From contig NZ_JAUSWX010000001.1 in NCBI RefSeq assembly GCF_030815405.1, forward strand, positions 930,001 to 994,000: a stretch of DNA of 64,000 nucleotides. The letters are read 5' to 3'. A program made the translations under genes and the position numbers. The DNA comes from Agromyces albus. Its GTDB lineage: Bacteria; Actinomycetota; Actinomycetes; Actinomycetales; Microbacteriaceae. The first letter of the stretch is position 1. Each line of letters opens with the position of its first letter. The notes under the pieces were generated by a model. That model was not told the origin of the DNA and did no database searches. It saw only the letters and a list, made by a program, of their open reading frames with translations. This document shows positions 1 to 11,772 of this stretch, piece by piece.

Positions 1-794
1 TCCTCGGCGGCGTGCGAGGCGCGGAGCTCGTCGACGGCGAGCACGAGGCCCGTGAATGCCGAGGCGGAATCGTGCGGGTGCGTCCAACCGGGCCCCTTCT
101 GGTCGATCGCGTGCTGCACGCCGATGCGCGTCTCGTACGTCGCCGAGGGGTGGTCGGTGAGCGCCTGGCTGGCGAGTGCGCCGGCGCCCTCGAACACCGC
201 CTCGACAGCACCGACGACCGGCTCGCGCGCATCGGCGATCTCGTCGAGTGCAGCCTCGATCGCCAGGGTCTCGGCACTGCGCATCTGGGCCTGCTCGAGC
301 ATTCGCACTGCGTCGGCATAGCGGATCCACGCGGGAGAGTCGAGCGCGTCGGGGGCCGGGAAGGCCAGCAGGTGCGAGAGCGGGTCGTCGTCGGCGTCGG
401 CAAGAGCAGCTGCAAGCCCATCGGATGCCTCCACGAGCGTCGTGACGTCCTCGGGTCGCACGTGGCCCTCGACGAGCACCGCCTCGAGCACGTCGGATTG
501 CGCGATCGCGTGCTCGGCCCGACCGGTGAGGAGCCAGAGCTCATCGGCCGCAGTCGTCGCGAGTTCGTCGGCATCGGCGAACCGCTCATACGCGCTCTCG
601 TAGAGCGCGGTCGCAGCGGCGTCGTGCGCGACGTAGGCACCGAAGATCGCCGCCGCGGTCGCAGCGGCGATGATCGTGCCCCGAAGCAACGATCGCTCAA
701 CCCGCTGCACCGGAGCGTCGTTGGGCGGTGCATCGTCGCGTGGTGCGTCCTCGCGTGGTGCATCATCGCGAGGTGCATCGTACGGTGCGGTCAT
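1..794 (-). CDS. Hypothetical membrane-anchored protein, C-terminus cut by window edge
   Basis: I do not recognise a family. The visible 264 residues start at an ATG (792-794) preceded by an AGGACG ribosome site. Residues 1-30 are a hydrophilic tail of repeated Ala-Pro-Arg-Asp-Asp units, encoded by a 15-bp tandem DNA repeat. One membrane helix follows at about residues 36-55 (rich in Ala, Ile, Thr). The rest is Ala/Glu/Asp-rich and probably helical and extracytoplasmic. The frame is open to base 1, so the end is missing. It is likely a single-pass protein with a cytosolic repeat tail. No catalytic motif is visible. Confidence 0.7.
   Translation of the reverse strand, partial: MTAPYDAPRDDAPREDAPRDDAPPNDAPVQRVERSLLRGTIIAAATAAAIFGAYVAHDAAATALYESAYERFADADELATTAADELWLLTGRAEHAIAQSDVLEAVLVEGHVRPEDVTTLVEASDGLAAALADADDDPLSHLLAFPAPDALDSPAWIRYADAVRMLEQAQMRSAETLAIEAALDEIADAREPVVGAVEAVFEGAGALASQALTDHPSATYETRIGVQHAIDQKGPGWTHPHDSASAFTGLVLAVDELRASHAAE
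727..786. repeat. Four 15-bp tandem repeats in the N-terminal tail of the first gene
   Basis: Four successive 15-base units start with GGTGCATC or GGTGCGTC at 727, 742, 757 and 772; the last is degenerate. On the minus strand they encode Asp-Asp/Glu-Asp-Ala-Pro-Arg type units at the protein N-terminus. Copy number could vary between strains by slippage. Confidence 0.75.
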
Positions 795-903
795 CGACGT
801 CCTGTTCACTGGGGCGCGACTGCCGCGCGCTGACAGATCACGCTAGCTGGCTGATCGAGGGAATGACGACTCCCATTTCGGGAGGGCGCAAATTCGACGC
901 GGG

Positions 904-1653
904 TCAGGCGAAGCGGTCGGTGAGCGCACCGGCGAGCTCGCGCAGGGAGCGGATCTCGACGACGCCGGATGCTGCGGCGGCTGCGCCATCGTCGGCGCCG
1001 AGCGACTCGCCTCGCCGGTTGAGCCAGACCCCGAGCAGTCCCGCTGAGGCAGCGCCGATGGCGTCGGTGCGCAAGCGATCGCCGACGTAGGCGCACGCGG
1101 AGACCGGTGCGTCGGTCGCGAAGCGATCTCGCGCCGCCCGGAAGATCTCGGCACCCGGTTTGACGACGCCGACCTCGCTCGAGGCGATCACATGGGCCAT
1201 GCGCGGGAGGAGTTCCAGTCGCTCGAGCTTCATCGACTGCTGGTCGAGCTCCCCGTTCGTGATGACGCCGAAGCGCACGCCGGGGAGCGCCGTCGCGACC
1301 GCGTCGAGCGCTTCGAGCGCGTCGTCGTGCAGGGTCCACGATTCGCGGTACCGCTCGAAGTAGTGCTCGAACCACACACCGGCGGCGGGTTCGTCGAGTT
1401 CCTCGCCGTGGGCGAGCGCGAAGGCCGTCACCCGTGCCAGGCGCTGCCCCACGAAACTCACCTCGCCGGCGAGATAGGCGTGGTAGTGGTGTTCCTCGAG
1501 CTCGTGCCACAGTTGCTGCGCAGCGGCATGATCGCCGTCGTATGCGCGCTCCTGCATCTGGAGCACGATGCCCGCCGCCACCGCTTCGCGGTGTGCCATG
1601 AGCGTGTCGTCGAGATCGAACAGCACGACGGGCGATGCGGCGCGCGACGTCAC
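904..1653 (-). CDS. HAD-superfamily phosphatase (YjjG-like)
   Basis: A 249-residue haloacid-dehalogenase-type hydrolase. Motif I is DLDDTL near residue 14, with the nucleophile Asp first and the acid/base Asp two residues later. Motif II is the ITNGE stretch, motif III the Lys of VVKPG, and motif IV the Gly-Asp of YVGDRLRTDAIGA. The helical cap between motifs I and II fits subclass IA, like YjjG or phosphoglycolate-type phosphatases. The substrate cannot be read from the sequence; a nucleotide or sugar phosphate is typical. The start is GTG, overlapping the stop of the upstream acetyltransferase gene (GTGA), so the two are probably translationally coupled. Confidence 0.88.
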   Translation of the reverse strand: MTSRAASPVVLFDLDDTLMAHREAVAAGIVLQMQERAYDGDHAAAQQLWHELEEHHYHAYLAGEVSFVGQRLARVTAFALAHGEELDEPAAGVWFEHYFERYRESWTLHDDALEALDAVATALPGVRFGVITNGELDQQSMKLERLELLPRMAHVIASSEVGVVKPGAEIFRAARDRFATDAPVSACAYVGDRLRTDAIGAASAGLLGVWLNRRGESLGADDGAAAAASGVVEIRSLRELAGALTDRFA

Positions 1654-2228
1654 GGGAGCGGCCCCAGGATCGTCGCCCAGCTCGTGGTGGCGTCGGGGGA
1701 GACGGATGCCTCGCGCACCGCGTGCCACGCGGGCAGTGTCGACCCGTCGCGGGTGGGAACCGTCGCGTGCGGCGGCTCGATGCGCCGGAACCCCGCAGCT
1801 CGCGCCACCTTGGCCGAACCGACGTTGCCCTGCACTGCGCGCCACAACACCGTGTCGGCACAGGGCAGGCCGCCGGCGAGCGTCCATTCGACGACGGCGA
1901 TGGCCGCCTCGCTCATGAGGCCCGCGCCCCGGTGGTCGGAGCCCAGCCAGAACCCCATCTCGGTGGTCTCGGCGCGCACCGAGATCATGCCGGCCAAGGG
2001 GCCGCCCGCGGCGAGCCGGACCGCCCAGGTGGCCACATAGCCGCTCGCCCACGCCTGCGGCACATGCGCCGCGAGGAACGACTCGGCGTCGGCCCGGGTG
2101 TACGGCCAGGGCGTCGTGAGATACCGCTCGAAGAGCGGGTCTTGACAATAGCGGGTCACGGCGTCGGCGTCGTCGATCGTCGGCAGGTCGAGCACGAGTC
2201 TCGGCGTCGTGAGCGTGGCGGGACGCAT
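1650..2228 (-). CDS. GNAT-family N-acetyltransferase (RimJ/RimL-like)
   Basis: 192 residues. It opens with the RimJ/RimL signature (TPRLVLDLPTIDDADAV), has the acetyl-CoA loop region around GFWLGSDHRGAGLMSEAA, and carries the usual helix after a substituted loop (NVGSAKVARAAGF, where most members have NxxSxRvaeKlGF). Such enzymes acetylate protein N-termini or small molecules; the target is unknown. It starts 2 bp after the trpS stop and overlaps the HAD gene, so trpS, this gene and the HAD gene probably form one transcript. Confidence 0.88.
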   Translation of the reverse strand: MRPATLTTPRLVLDLPTIDDADAVTRYCQDPLFERYLTTPWPYTRADAESFLAAHVPQAWASGYVATWAVRLAAGGPLAGMISVRAETTEMGFWLGSDHRGAGLMSEAAIAVVEWTLAGGLPCADTVLWRAVQGNVGSAKVARAAGFRRIEPPHATVPTRDGSTLPAWHAVREASVSPDATTSWATILGPLP

Positions 2229-2230
2229 GC

Positions 2231-4116
<1,886 letters not shown>

Positions 4117-4123
4117 GCCTCAA

Positions 4124-4129
4124 ATCCTA
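4124..4129 (-). promoter_or_regulatory. -10 box TAGGAT of the exonuclease III gene (leaderless)
   Basis: On the minus strand TAGGAT lies 7 bases before the ATG at 4116, with no Shine-Dalgarno sequence between. Transcription should start at or next to the start codon. No convincing -35 box was seen. Confidence 0.55.
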
Positions 4130-4252
4130 CGGGAGCCCTCCGACGTCGAATCGCCGCCCGTCGGCCGCTCGGAGTGCCCTCGCCTGCTGGGACTCCCCCC
4201 CACGAATGTCGCGTCCCGCGTATGGTGATTCCGGTAGAGAGAGGGGCGTGGC

Positions 4253-5236
4253 GTGGCGACGAAGGGGGAAGGCTTCGATCAACTGGTCGAACCGTTCCGT
4301 GCGGAGCTGTTGGCGTATTGCTACCGGATGCTCGGCTCGGCTCACGACGCCGAAGACCTCGTCCAGGACACCTACCTCAGGGCGTGGCGGGCGCGCGACC
4401 AGTACGACGCGACTCGCAGCTCACTGCGCACCTGGCTCTACCGCATCGCGACCAACGCCTGCCTGACCGCCTTGAAGGCTCGCGCCCGCCGCCCGCTGCC
4501 GTCGGGGCTGGTGGCCGAGTCCGATCCACTGGGGCCGCTCGTTCAAGGAGAGCACGTCGCCTGGCTGCAGCCGCTGCCCGACTCGTTGCTCGACGCGGGC
4601 GATCCGGCGAGAGCCGCCATCGACCGCAGCAGCCTGCGCCTGGCGTTGGTCGCCGCCCTGCAACTCCTGTCGGCTGGTCAGCGTGGTGCGCTGATCCTGA
4701 GTGACGTGCTCGGCTTCTCCGCGTCCGAGGCCGGGGAGATCCTCGGCACGACTGTCGGGTCGGTGAACAGTTCCCTGCAGCGGGCGCGGACCCGTCTGAA
4801 AGACGTCGGGGTTCGGCAGGAACGTGTCAGCGAGCCGTCTGCAGCCGAGCAGCGGGCCTGGGTCGATCGCTACATGAGGGCATTCGAGCGCGCCGACGTC
4901 GAGGCGCTCAAGCGACTGCTCACCGAGGACGTGCTCATGGAGATGCCGCCGATGACCAACTGGTTCGTCGGCCGCGGCAACTACGGGCTGTTCATGGAGT
5001 GGGTCTTCGAGAAGGCCGGAACCGACTGGCGCCTGAAGGCGGTCGCGGCCAATGGCCAGCCCGGGTTCGCCGCCTATCGGAGGGTCGGCGGCGGATTCGA
5101 GCTGCACACGCTCCAGCTCTTCACCGTCACCACCGAGGGCATCAGCCGGAATTCGGTGTTCCAGGAATCCGAGGTCTTCGCGTCGTTCGGCCTGGCGACC
5201 GAACTCGACGATGAGGGTCTCGTCAACGTCGGGTAG
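4253..5236 (+). CDS. ECF sigma factor with C-terminal SnoaL-like domain (SigG/SigJ type)
   Basis: 327 residues. Region 2 spans about residues 10-75 (ELLAYCYRMLGSAHDAEDLVQDTYLRAWR, core-binding and -10 reading) and region 4 about 125-185 (LSAGQRGALILSDVLGFSASEAGEILG, a helix-turn-helix reading the -35). Residues 200-310 form a SnoaL/NTF2-like barrel (RYMRAFERADVEALKRLLTEDV). No anti-sigma gene is adjacent, which fits ECF groups where the fused C-terminal domain controls activity. Start GTG at 4253, 8-12 bases after AGAGAGGGG. The next gene is a free SnoaL-like protein that may be its target or partner. Confidence 0.92.
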   Translation: MATKGEGFDQLVEPFRAELLAYCYRMLGSAHDAEDLVQDTYLRAWRARDQYDATRSSLRTWLYRIATNACLTALKARARRPLPSGLVAESDPLGPLVQGEHVAWLQPLPDSLLDAGDPARAAIDRSSLRLALVAALQLLSAGQRGALILSDVLGFSASEAGEILGTTVGSVNSSLQRARTRLKDVGVRQERVSEPSAAEQRAWVDRYMRAFERADVEALKRLLTEDVLMEMPPMTNWFVGRGNYGLFMEWVFEKAGTDWRLKAVAANGQPGFAAYRRVGGGFELHTLQLFTVTTEGISRNSVFQESEVFASFGLATELDDEGLVNVG

Positions 5237-5340
5237 CACCTTTTCTCCGTTGCCGCGATGAGTTTCGACCCCGTCGCCGGTATGTACTGACGAGTTCGCC
5301 GGAACACCCCGGGCGAACCGATCACAGAGGAGAGAAGCCG

Positions 5341-5751
5341 ATGTCAGACATTCGTTCGGAAGACGAGACCGCCATCCAGGCCGTACTGGTCGACTCGTAC
5401 ACAGCATGGGAGGCCGGCGACGCCGAGGGTATGGTCGCCAACTACACCGCGGACGCGACCGCCATCATGACCGGCTCGTTCCGCGACAGCCGTGACGCGG
5501 TCCGCGAGAACATGGCCCTCGCCTTCGAGGGGCCGCTCAAGGGAACCTCCACCTACAACAAGCAGCTCAGCCTCCGCTTCGTCGGGAGCGACGGCGCGAT
5601 CGTCGTGAGCGAATCCGGCATCCTGTTCCCCGGCCAGAGCGAGATTCCCGACGCGGCGAAGGTGAACGCCACCTGGGTCTTCGAGAAGCGCGACGGCCGG
5701 TGGCTGATCGCCGCCTATCACAACAGCCCGGTGCTCGCCCCTGGGCAGTGA
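5341..5751 (+). CDS. SnoaL/DUF4440-like protein (SgcJ/EcaC family)
   Basis: 136 residues, an NTF2-like alpha+beta barrel. The pattern DSYTAWEAGDAEGMVANYTADATAIMTG followed by NATWVFEKRDGRWLIAAYHNSP is typical of SgcJ/EcaC and DUF4440 proteins. Members are ligand-binding or catalytic, but no reaction can be assigned. A strong ribosome site (GAGGAGAGAAG, about 5330-5336) precedes the ATG. It lies 104 bp after the SnoaL-tailed sigma factor and ends just before a strong bidirectional terminator. The pairing of two NTF2-fold proteins suggests a small regulon; that is inference. Confidence 0.85.
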   Translation: MSDIRSEDETAIQAVLVDSYTAWEAGDAEGMVANYTADATAIMTGSFRDSRDAVRENMALAFEGPLKGTSTYNKQLSLRFVGSDGAIVVSESGILFPGQSEIPDAAKVNATWVFEKRDGRWLIAAYHNSPVLAPGQ

Positions 5752-5754
5752 CGG

Positions 5755-5793
5755 GTGAAGCCCGCATGGAGTTCGACTCCATGCGGGCTTCAC
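5755..5793. terminator. Strong 17-bp perfect hairpin, bidirectional terminator
   Basis: GTGAAGCCCGCATGGAG (5755-5771) is the exact reverse complement of 5777-5793, with a 5-base loop TTCGA. It sits between the convergent SnoaL-like gene and sdhB. There is no long T-run, as is common in high-GC actinobacteria. Confidence 0.85.
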
Positions 5794-5809
5794 GCCGATC
5801 TCGGGCTCG

Positions 5810-6568
5810 TTACGGCTTGCCCCGCATGATCGCCTGCTTGACGTCGGCGATCGCCTTCGTCACCTCGATGCCACGGGGGCATGCCTCGGTGCAGTTGAAG
5901 GTCGTTCGGCAGCGCCACACGCCTTCCTTGTCGTTGAGGATGTCGAGGCGCACGGATGCCGCGTCGTCGCGCGAGTCGAAGATGAACCGGTGCGCGTTCA
6001 CGATCGCCGCAGGCCCGAAGTACTGTCCGTCGGTCCAGAACACCGGGCACGACGAGGTGCATGCCGCGCAGAGGATGCACTTGGTGGTGTCGTCGAAACG
6101 CTCGCGCTCGGCGACCGACTGCACGCGCTCCTTGCCGGGCTCCGCCTTCGAGTTCGCGATGAGGAACGGCTGCACTTCGCGGAAGCTCGCGAAGAACGGC
6201 TCCATGTCGACGATGAGGTCTTTTTCGAGCGGCAGACCCTTGATGGCCTCGACGTAGATGGGCTTCGAGATGTCGAGGTCTTTGATGAGGGTCTTGCACG
6301 CGAGGCGGTTGCGGCCGTTGATGCGCATGGCGTCGGATCCGCAGATGCCGTGGGCGCACGAACGGCGGAACGTGAGCGAGCCGTCCTGCTCCCACTTGAT
6401 CTTGTGCAGCGCGTCGAGCACGCGATCGGTCGCGTACATCTCGACGTCGAAGTCCTGCCAGCGCGGCTCGGTGTCGATGTCGGGATCGAAGCGCCGGATC
6501 AGGAAGGTGACGGTGAACGACTGGATCGTGGCATCCGCCTGCTTGGCCTCGAGTGTGGCTGTGCTCAC
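5810..6568 (-). CDS. sdhB: Succinate dehydrogenase iron-sulfur subunit
   Basis: 252 residues. It passes electrons from the SdhA flavin to quinone in complex II of the TCA cycle and respiratory chain, on the inner face of the membrane. The N-terminal [2Fe-2S] site is CAHGICGSDAMRINGRNRLAC (Cys71, Cys76, Cys91, with Asp79 in the third position as in many SdhB). The C-terminal part has CILCAACTSSCP and CTEACPRG for the [4Fe-4S] and [3Fe-4S] clusters. The GTG start lies 1 bp after the sdhA stop. Last gene of the operon. Confidence 0.97.
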   Translation of the reverse strand: MSTATLEAKQADATIQSFTVTFLIRRFDPDIDTEPRWQDFDVEMYATDRVLDALHKIKWEQDGSLTFRRSCAHGICGSDAMRINGRNRLACKTLIKDLDISKPIYVEAIKGLPLEKDLIVDMEPFFASFREVQPFLIANSKAEPGKERVQSVAERERFDDTTKCILCAACTSSCPVFWTDGQYFGPAAIVNAHRFIFDSRDDAASVRLDILNDKEGVWRCRTTFNCTEACPRGIEVTKAIADVKQAIMRGKP

Positions 6569-6569
6569 G

Positions 6570-8375
<1,806 letters not shown>

Positions 8376-8382
8376 GGGTCTC

Positions 8383-8826
8383 CTAGGCGGCGCAGAACGA
8401 GGGAAGCAGGTCGGCCGGGGCACCGGCAGGGCACGGCTCGAAGGTGAAGACGACGAGGGTGCCGAGGATGATGAGCACCGCCGCCGAGGCGAACAGGGCG
8501 CCCTTCAGCACTTTCTGGATGGTGCCGGGGTTCGTGTAGTCGTTCACGAGGGTGCGCATGCCGTTGGCGCCGTGGATGAGTGCGAGCCAGAGCATCAGCA
8601 CGTCCCACCACTGCCAGAACGGGTCGGCCCACTTGCCGCCGACGAAGCCGAAGTCGATCGCCTTCACGCCCTCGCCGACCATGAGGTTCATGAAGAGGTG
8701 GCCGAAGATCAGCACGATGAGCACGACGCCCGACGCCCGCATGTAGATCCAGCCCCACTTCTCCAGGTTGACACCCCGCCTCGGGGCGAGTCGCACAGGA
8801 GCACGGGGGGATTCGATGGTGGTCAT
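8383..8826 (-). CDS. sdhD: Succinate dehydrogenase membrane anchor subunit
   Basis: 147 residues with three membrane helices, at about 30-50 ([17 protein letters not shown]), 72-92 ([18 protein letters not shown]) and 108-128 ([18 protein letters not shown]). His residues in helices 1 and 2 could bind heme b or shape the quinone site. It anchors SdhAB with SdhC. Start ATG at 8826 with GGGGAGCG upstream. Operon order sdhC-sdhD-sdhA-sdhB is standard for actinobacteria. Confidence 0.93.
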   Translation of the reverse strand: MTTIESPRAPVRLAPRRGVNLEKWGWIYMRASGVVLIVLIFGHLFMNLMVGEGVKAIDFGFVGGKWADPFWQWWDVLMLWLALIHGANGMRTLVNDYTNPGTIQKVLKGALFASAAVLIILGTLVVFTFEPCPAGAPADLLPSFCAA

Positions 8827-8839
8827 GTCGCTCCCCGTT

Positions 8840-9262
8840 CTAGTGGCTGAAGACGTTGATGAGGTGGCGCGGCACGAAGGCGATCATGGTGACGACCCAG
8901 AGGCCCACCACGATGTAGAACAGCACCTTCTGGTGTCTCGTCGCCCACGCCCAGAAGTCGACGAGGATGATGCGCAGGCCGTTGAAGGCGTGGAACACGA
9001 TCGCGCCCACGAGCGCGACCTCGCCGAGGCCCATGATGGGCGTCTGGTAGGTGCCGATGACCGCGTTGTACGCCTCGGGACTCACGCGCACGAGCGCCGT
9101 GTCGAGGATGTGCACGAGGAGGAAGAAGAAGATCGCGACACCCGTGATGCGGTGCAGCACCCACGACCACATTCCCTCGCGGCCGCGGTACAGCGTGCCT
9201 CCGGGCCGCTGCTTCTCGGGCTTCGTGGGTGCGGTCAGGGTTCCTGCCGAGGTCTCTGGCAT
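8840..9262 (-). CDS. sdhC: Succinate dehydrogenase cytochrome b556 subunit
   Basis: 140 residues with three membrane helices, and the family signature WSWVLHRITGVAIFFFLLVH carrying the heme-ligand His region. First gene of the sdhCDAB operon. Start ATG at 9262, 5 bases after AGGGAGGG, an excellent ribosome site. The leader is about 65 bases from the likely promoter at 9333-9338, and a DtxR/IdeR-like site lies just upstream, which would make this iron-rich complex iron-responsive. Confidence 0.95.
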   Translation of the reverse strand: MPETSAGTLTAPTKPEKQRPGGTLYRGREGMWSWVLHRITGVAIFFFLLVHILDTALVRVSPEAYNAVIGTYQTPIMGLGEVALVGAIVFHAFNGLRIILVDFWAWATRHQKVLFYIVVGLWVVTMIAFVPRHLINVFSH

Positions 9263-9332
9263 GAACAACCCTCCCTGGCGGTGGTGTCGCCCCGAACGAG
9301 GCGGCATTCGAGGGCGCAGGCGCCCGAAATCG

Positions 9333-9338
9333 AGTCTA
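9333..9338 (-). promoter_or_regulatory. Probable -10 box TAGACT of the sdhCDAB operon
   Basis: TAGACT on the minus strand, about 70 bases before sdhC. It is the best match to the TANNNT consensus in this gap. Unlike most genes here, sdhC has a real leader with a Shine-Dalgarno site. The -35 region is weak. Confidence 0.45.
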
Positions 9339-9363
9339 GCCCCGGGTCTGGGGACGGTGCCGC

Positions 9364-9382
9364 TTAGGACTGCCTAACTCTC
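9364..9382. promoter_or_regulatory. DtxR/IdeR-like iron box upstream of sdhCDAB
   Basis: The sequence TTAGGACTGCCTAACTCTC matches 12 of 19 positions of the DtxR/IdeR consensus TTAGGTTAGSCTAACCTAA. The core TTAGG-N4-CCTAA is an inverted repeat. It lies about 26 bases upstream of the sdh -10 box. Iron control of sdh is known in Corynebacterium (through RipA); direct binding here is inference. Confidence 0.35.
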
Positions 9383-9397
9383 TCGACGTCGAGAGAT

Positions 9398-9418
9398 CGG
9401 ATGCCGCAGCGGCATCCG
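9398..9418. repeat. Perfect 10-bp inverted repeat around one base
   Basis: CGGATGCCGC, then A, then GCGGCATCCG, between the divergent sdhC and manC genes. Both arms contain the octamer GGATGCCG that is common across the window. It could be an operator or a cruciform; it is not placed as a terminator for either gene. Confidence 0.6.
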
Positions 9419-9479
9419 TCGTCCTCATGTGCTTGCTCCGCGACCGCGCCGGGCCCAGCCCGGTCCACAGGTCGAGCGC

Positions 9480-9485
9480 TATTCT
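9480..9485 (+). promoter_or_regulatory. -10 box TATTCT of manC (leaderless)
   Basis: TATTCT ends 7 bases before the manC ATG (9493) and no ribosome site is present. This matches the leaderless pattern of many genes in this window. Confidence 0.45.
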
Positions 9486-9492
9486 CGAAATC

Positions 9493-10617
9493 ATGCCAGG
9501 ACCTTCGCTCCCCATCGACCGCTTCTATGCGGTCATCCCGGCCGGCGGCGTCGGCTCCCGCTTGTGGCCGCTCTCGCGTGCCGACGCGCCGAAGTTCCTG
9601 CACGACCTCACGGGCTCGGGCCAGACCCTCCTGAAGGACACGTGGGATCGGCTCGTGCCGATCGCGGGCGAGCAGCGGATCATGGTCGTCACCGGGCGGG
9701 CGCATCGCGCGGCGGTCGAGTCGCAGCTGCCGGCGCTCGCCGATGCGAACATCGTGCTCGAGAGCGAGCCGCGCGACTCGACGGCGGCGGTCGGTCTCGC
9801 CGCCGCGATCCTCGAGCGCCGCGAGCCCGGCGTCATCATCGGTTCGTTCGCCGCCGACCATGTCATCTCGGGCGAGGCGCTCTTCCGGGCCGCGGTCACC
9901 GATGCGATGACCGCCGCCGACGCCGGCTACATCGCCACGATCGGCATCACCCCAACCGAGCCGGCCGTCGGATTCGGCTACATCGAGTGCGGCGATGTAC
10001 TCGACGTGCCGGGCGCCGAACGGGTGACCGCCGTGTCGAGCTTCGTCGAGAAGCCCGACCTCGAGACCGCCAAGCGCTACCTCGCCGGCGGCGTGCACCT
10101 CTGGAACGCGGGCATGTACATCGCCCGGGCCGATCGCCTGCTCGAGGAGCTCGCGCGCACGAAGCCCGAACTGCACGCGGGCCTCATCGAGCTCGCCGCC
10201 GCGTGGGACGACCCCGCCACCCGAGGGCCGGCGGTCGACCGCATCTGGCCGAAGCTCGAGAAGATCGCGATCGACTACTCGATCGCCGAGCCGGCCGCCG
10301 CGGCCGGGCGCCTCGCCGTCATCCGCGGGCACTTCTCGTGGGACGACGTCGGCGACTTCGCCTCGCTCGCGAAGCTCAACACCGCAGGGCGATCGGGTGA
10401 GCTCGCCATCCTCGGCGAGAACGCCCGCGTGCTCTCCGACGCGTCGAGCGGGATCGTCGTGAGTCGGTCGAAGCGGGTCATCAGCCTCATCGGCGTGCAC
10501 GATATCGTCGTGGTCGACACTCCCGACGCGTTGCTCGTCACCACGAGCGAACACGCGCAGCGGGTGAAAGCGGTCGTCGACGCCCTCCGGCTCGGCGGGT
10601 CGAACGACGTGCTCTAG
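9493..10617 (+). CDS. manC: Mannose-1-phosphate guanylyltransferase
   Basis: 374 residues. It makes GDP-mannose from mannose-1-phosphate and GTP for cell-surface glycans and glycolipids. The nucleotidyltransferase signature is PAGGVGSRLWPLSRADAPKFL near residue 14; FVEKPD and the WNAGMYI stretch follow in family order. There is no C-terminal isomerase domain, so it is single-function. The ATG at 9493 was chosen over an upstream GTG/ATG because the family N-terminus begins here and a -10 box lies directly upstream. The gap to the next gene (BMP lipoprotein) is only 23 bp. Confidence 0.93.
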   Translation: MPGPSLPIDRFYAVIPAGGVGSRLWPLSRADAPKFLHDLTGSGQTLLKDTWDRLVPIAGEQRIMVVTGRAHRAAVESQLPALADANIVLESEPRDSTAAVGLAAAILERREPGVIIGSFAADHVISGEALFRAAVTDAMTAADAGYIATIGITPTEPAVGFGYIECGDVLDVPGAERVTAVSSFVEKPDLETAKRYLAGGVHLWNAGMYIARADRLLEELARTKPELHAGLIELAAAWDDPATRGPAVDRIWPKLEKIAIDYSIAEPAAAAGRLAVIRGHFSWDDVGDFASLAKLNTAGRSGELAILGENARVLSDASSGIVVSRSKRVISLIGVHDIVVVDTPDALLVTTSEHAQRVKAVVDALRLGGSNDVL

Positions 10618-10640
10618 GGCACGAGAGAGCGGGTTTCAGG

Positions 10641-11702
10641 ATGTCGGTTCGTCGATGGATCGGGCTCGGAGCGGCGTTCGCCGTGGCATCCGTCGCCCTG
10701 GCAGCCTGCGCGCCGGCGCCCGAGACCGACGACGGCGCCGAGCAGAGCGAGACGTGCGTGCGGATGGTCACGAACTCCGGCGGCCTCGAGGACCGTTCCT
10801 TCAACCAGTCGAGCTGGCAGGGTCTCCAGCTGGCCGAGGCGGAGCACGGCGTCCAGGCCGAGGCGATCGTCTCGACCGGTGAGACCGACCTCGCCCCCAA
10901 CGTGCAGCAGGCCGTCGACTCCGGGTGCGGGCTCATCGTCACGGTCGGCTTCGAGCTGGCCGAGGCGACGCTCGCCCAGGCCGAGGACAACCCCGACCTC
11001 GCATTCGCCATCGTCGACGAGACGGTCGAGGCCGAGAACGTGAAGCCGGTCGTCTTCGACACCGCGCAAGCCTCGTTCCTCGCCGGCTACCTCGCCGCCG
11101 GCGCCTCGAAGACCGGCGTCGTCGCGACCTTCGGCGGCGGCAACCAGCCTCCCGTCACGCTCTTCATGGACGGATTCGTCGACGGCGTCGCCAAGTACAA
11201 CGCGGTGCACGGCGCGGCGGTGCGCACGCTCGGCTGGGACAAGGAAAAGCAGGACGGCGCCTTCACTGGCGACTTCGAGGACATCAACAAGGGCAAGGCG
11301 CTCTCCGAGGGCTTCATCGACCAAGGCGCCGACGTCATCCTGCCCGTCGCCGGGCAAGTGGGCGAGGGGGCTGCCTCTGCCGCGCTCGAGCGCGGAGGCG
11401 TCTCGATCATCTGGGTCGACAGCGACGGCTACGACACGCTCACGCCCGAGTTCCGACCAGTGCTCCTCACGAGCGTGCTGAAGAACACGCAGGACGCCAT
11501 GGTGCAGATCGTGGGCGAGGTGCAGGATGGCACGTTCTCGAACGAGCCCTACATCGGAACCCTCGAGAACGGCGGCGTGGAAATCGCGCCGTACCACGAT
11601 CTCGCTCCGCTCGTCACGACCGCGCTCGACGCCGAGATCGAGGGGCTGCGGCAGGCGATCATCGCGGGCGACATCGTCGTCGATTCGCCGAGCGCTCCGT
11701 GA
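10641..11702 (+). CDS. PnrA/BMP-family nucleoside-binding lipoprotein, copy 1
   Basis: 353 residues. It has a lipoprotein signal (basic start, hydrophobic stretch, lipobox ALAAC at about residues 19-23). The BMP/PnrA fold follows: GGLEDRSFNQSSWQGL, VTVGFELAEAT, KPVVFDTAQASFLAGYLAA, GGGNQPPVTLFMDGFVDGV and IWVDSDGYDT. PnrA-type proteins bind purine nucleosides for an ABC importer. A second, related copy follows after 209 bp, then the ATPase and permeases. It is very close to manC (23 bp), so it may share that transcript. The ligand may differ from copy 2 (for example SSW here against QLG there). Confidence 0.92.
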   Translation: MSVRRWIGLGAAFAVASVALAACAPAPETDDGAEQSETCVRMVTNSGGLEDRSFNQSSWQGLQLAEAEHGVQAEAIVSTGETDLAPNVQQAVDSGCGLIVTVGFELAEATLAQAEDNPDLAFAIVDETVEAENVKPVVFDTAQASFLAGYLAAGASKTGVVATFGGGNQPPVTLFMDGFVDGVAKYNAVHGAAVRTLGWDKEKQDGAFTGDFEDINKGKALSEGFIDQGADVILPVAGQVGEGAASAALERGGVSIIWVDSDGYDTLTPEFRPVLLTSVLKNTQDAMVQIVGEVQDGTFSNEPYIGTLENGGVEIAPYHDLAPLVTTALDAEIEGLRQAIIAGDIVVDSPSAP

Positions 11703-11772
11703 CTTCCCACCCTCGGATCGCTCCGAAACGGCACGGAATGGTCGCGTCACCCCCGCTCGGGGGTCGCCTCGA

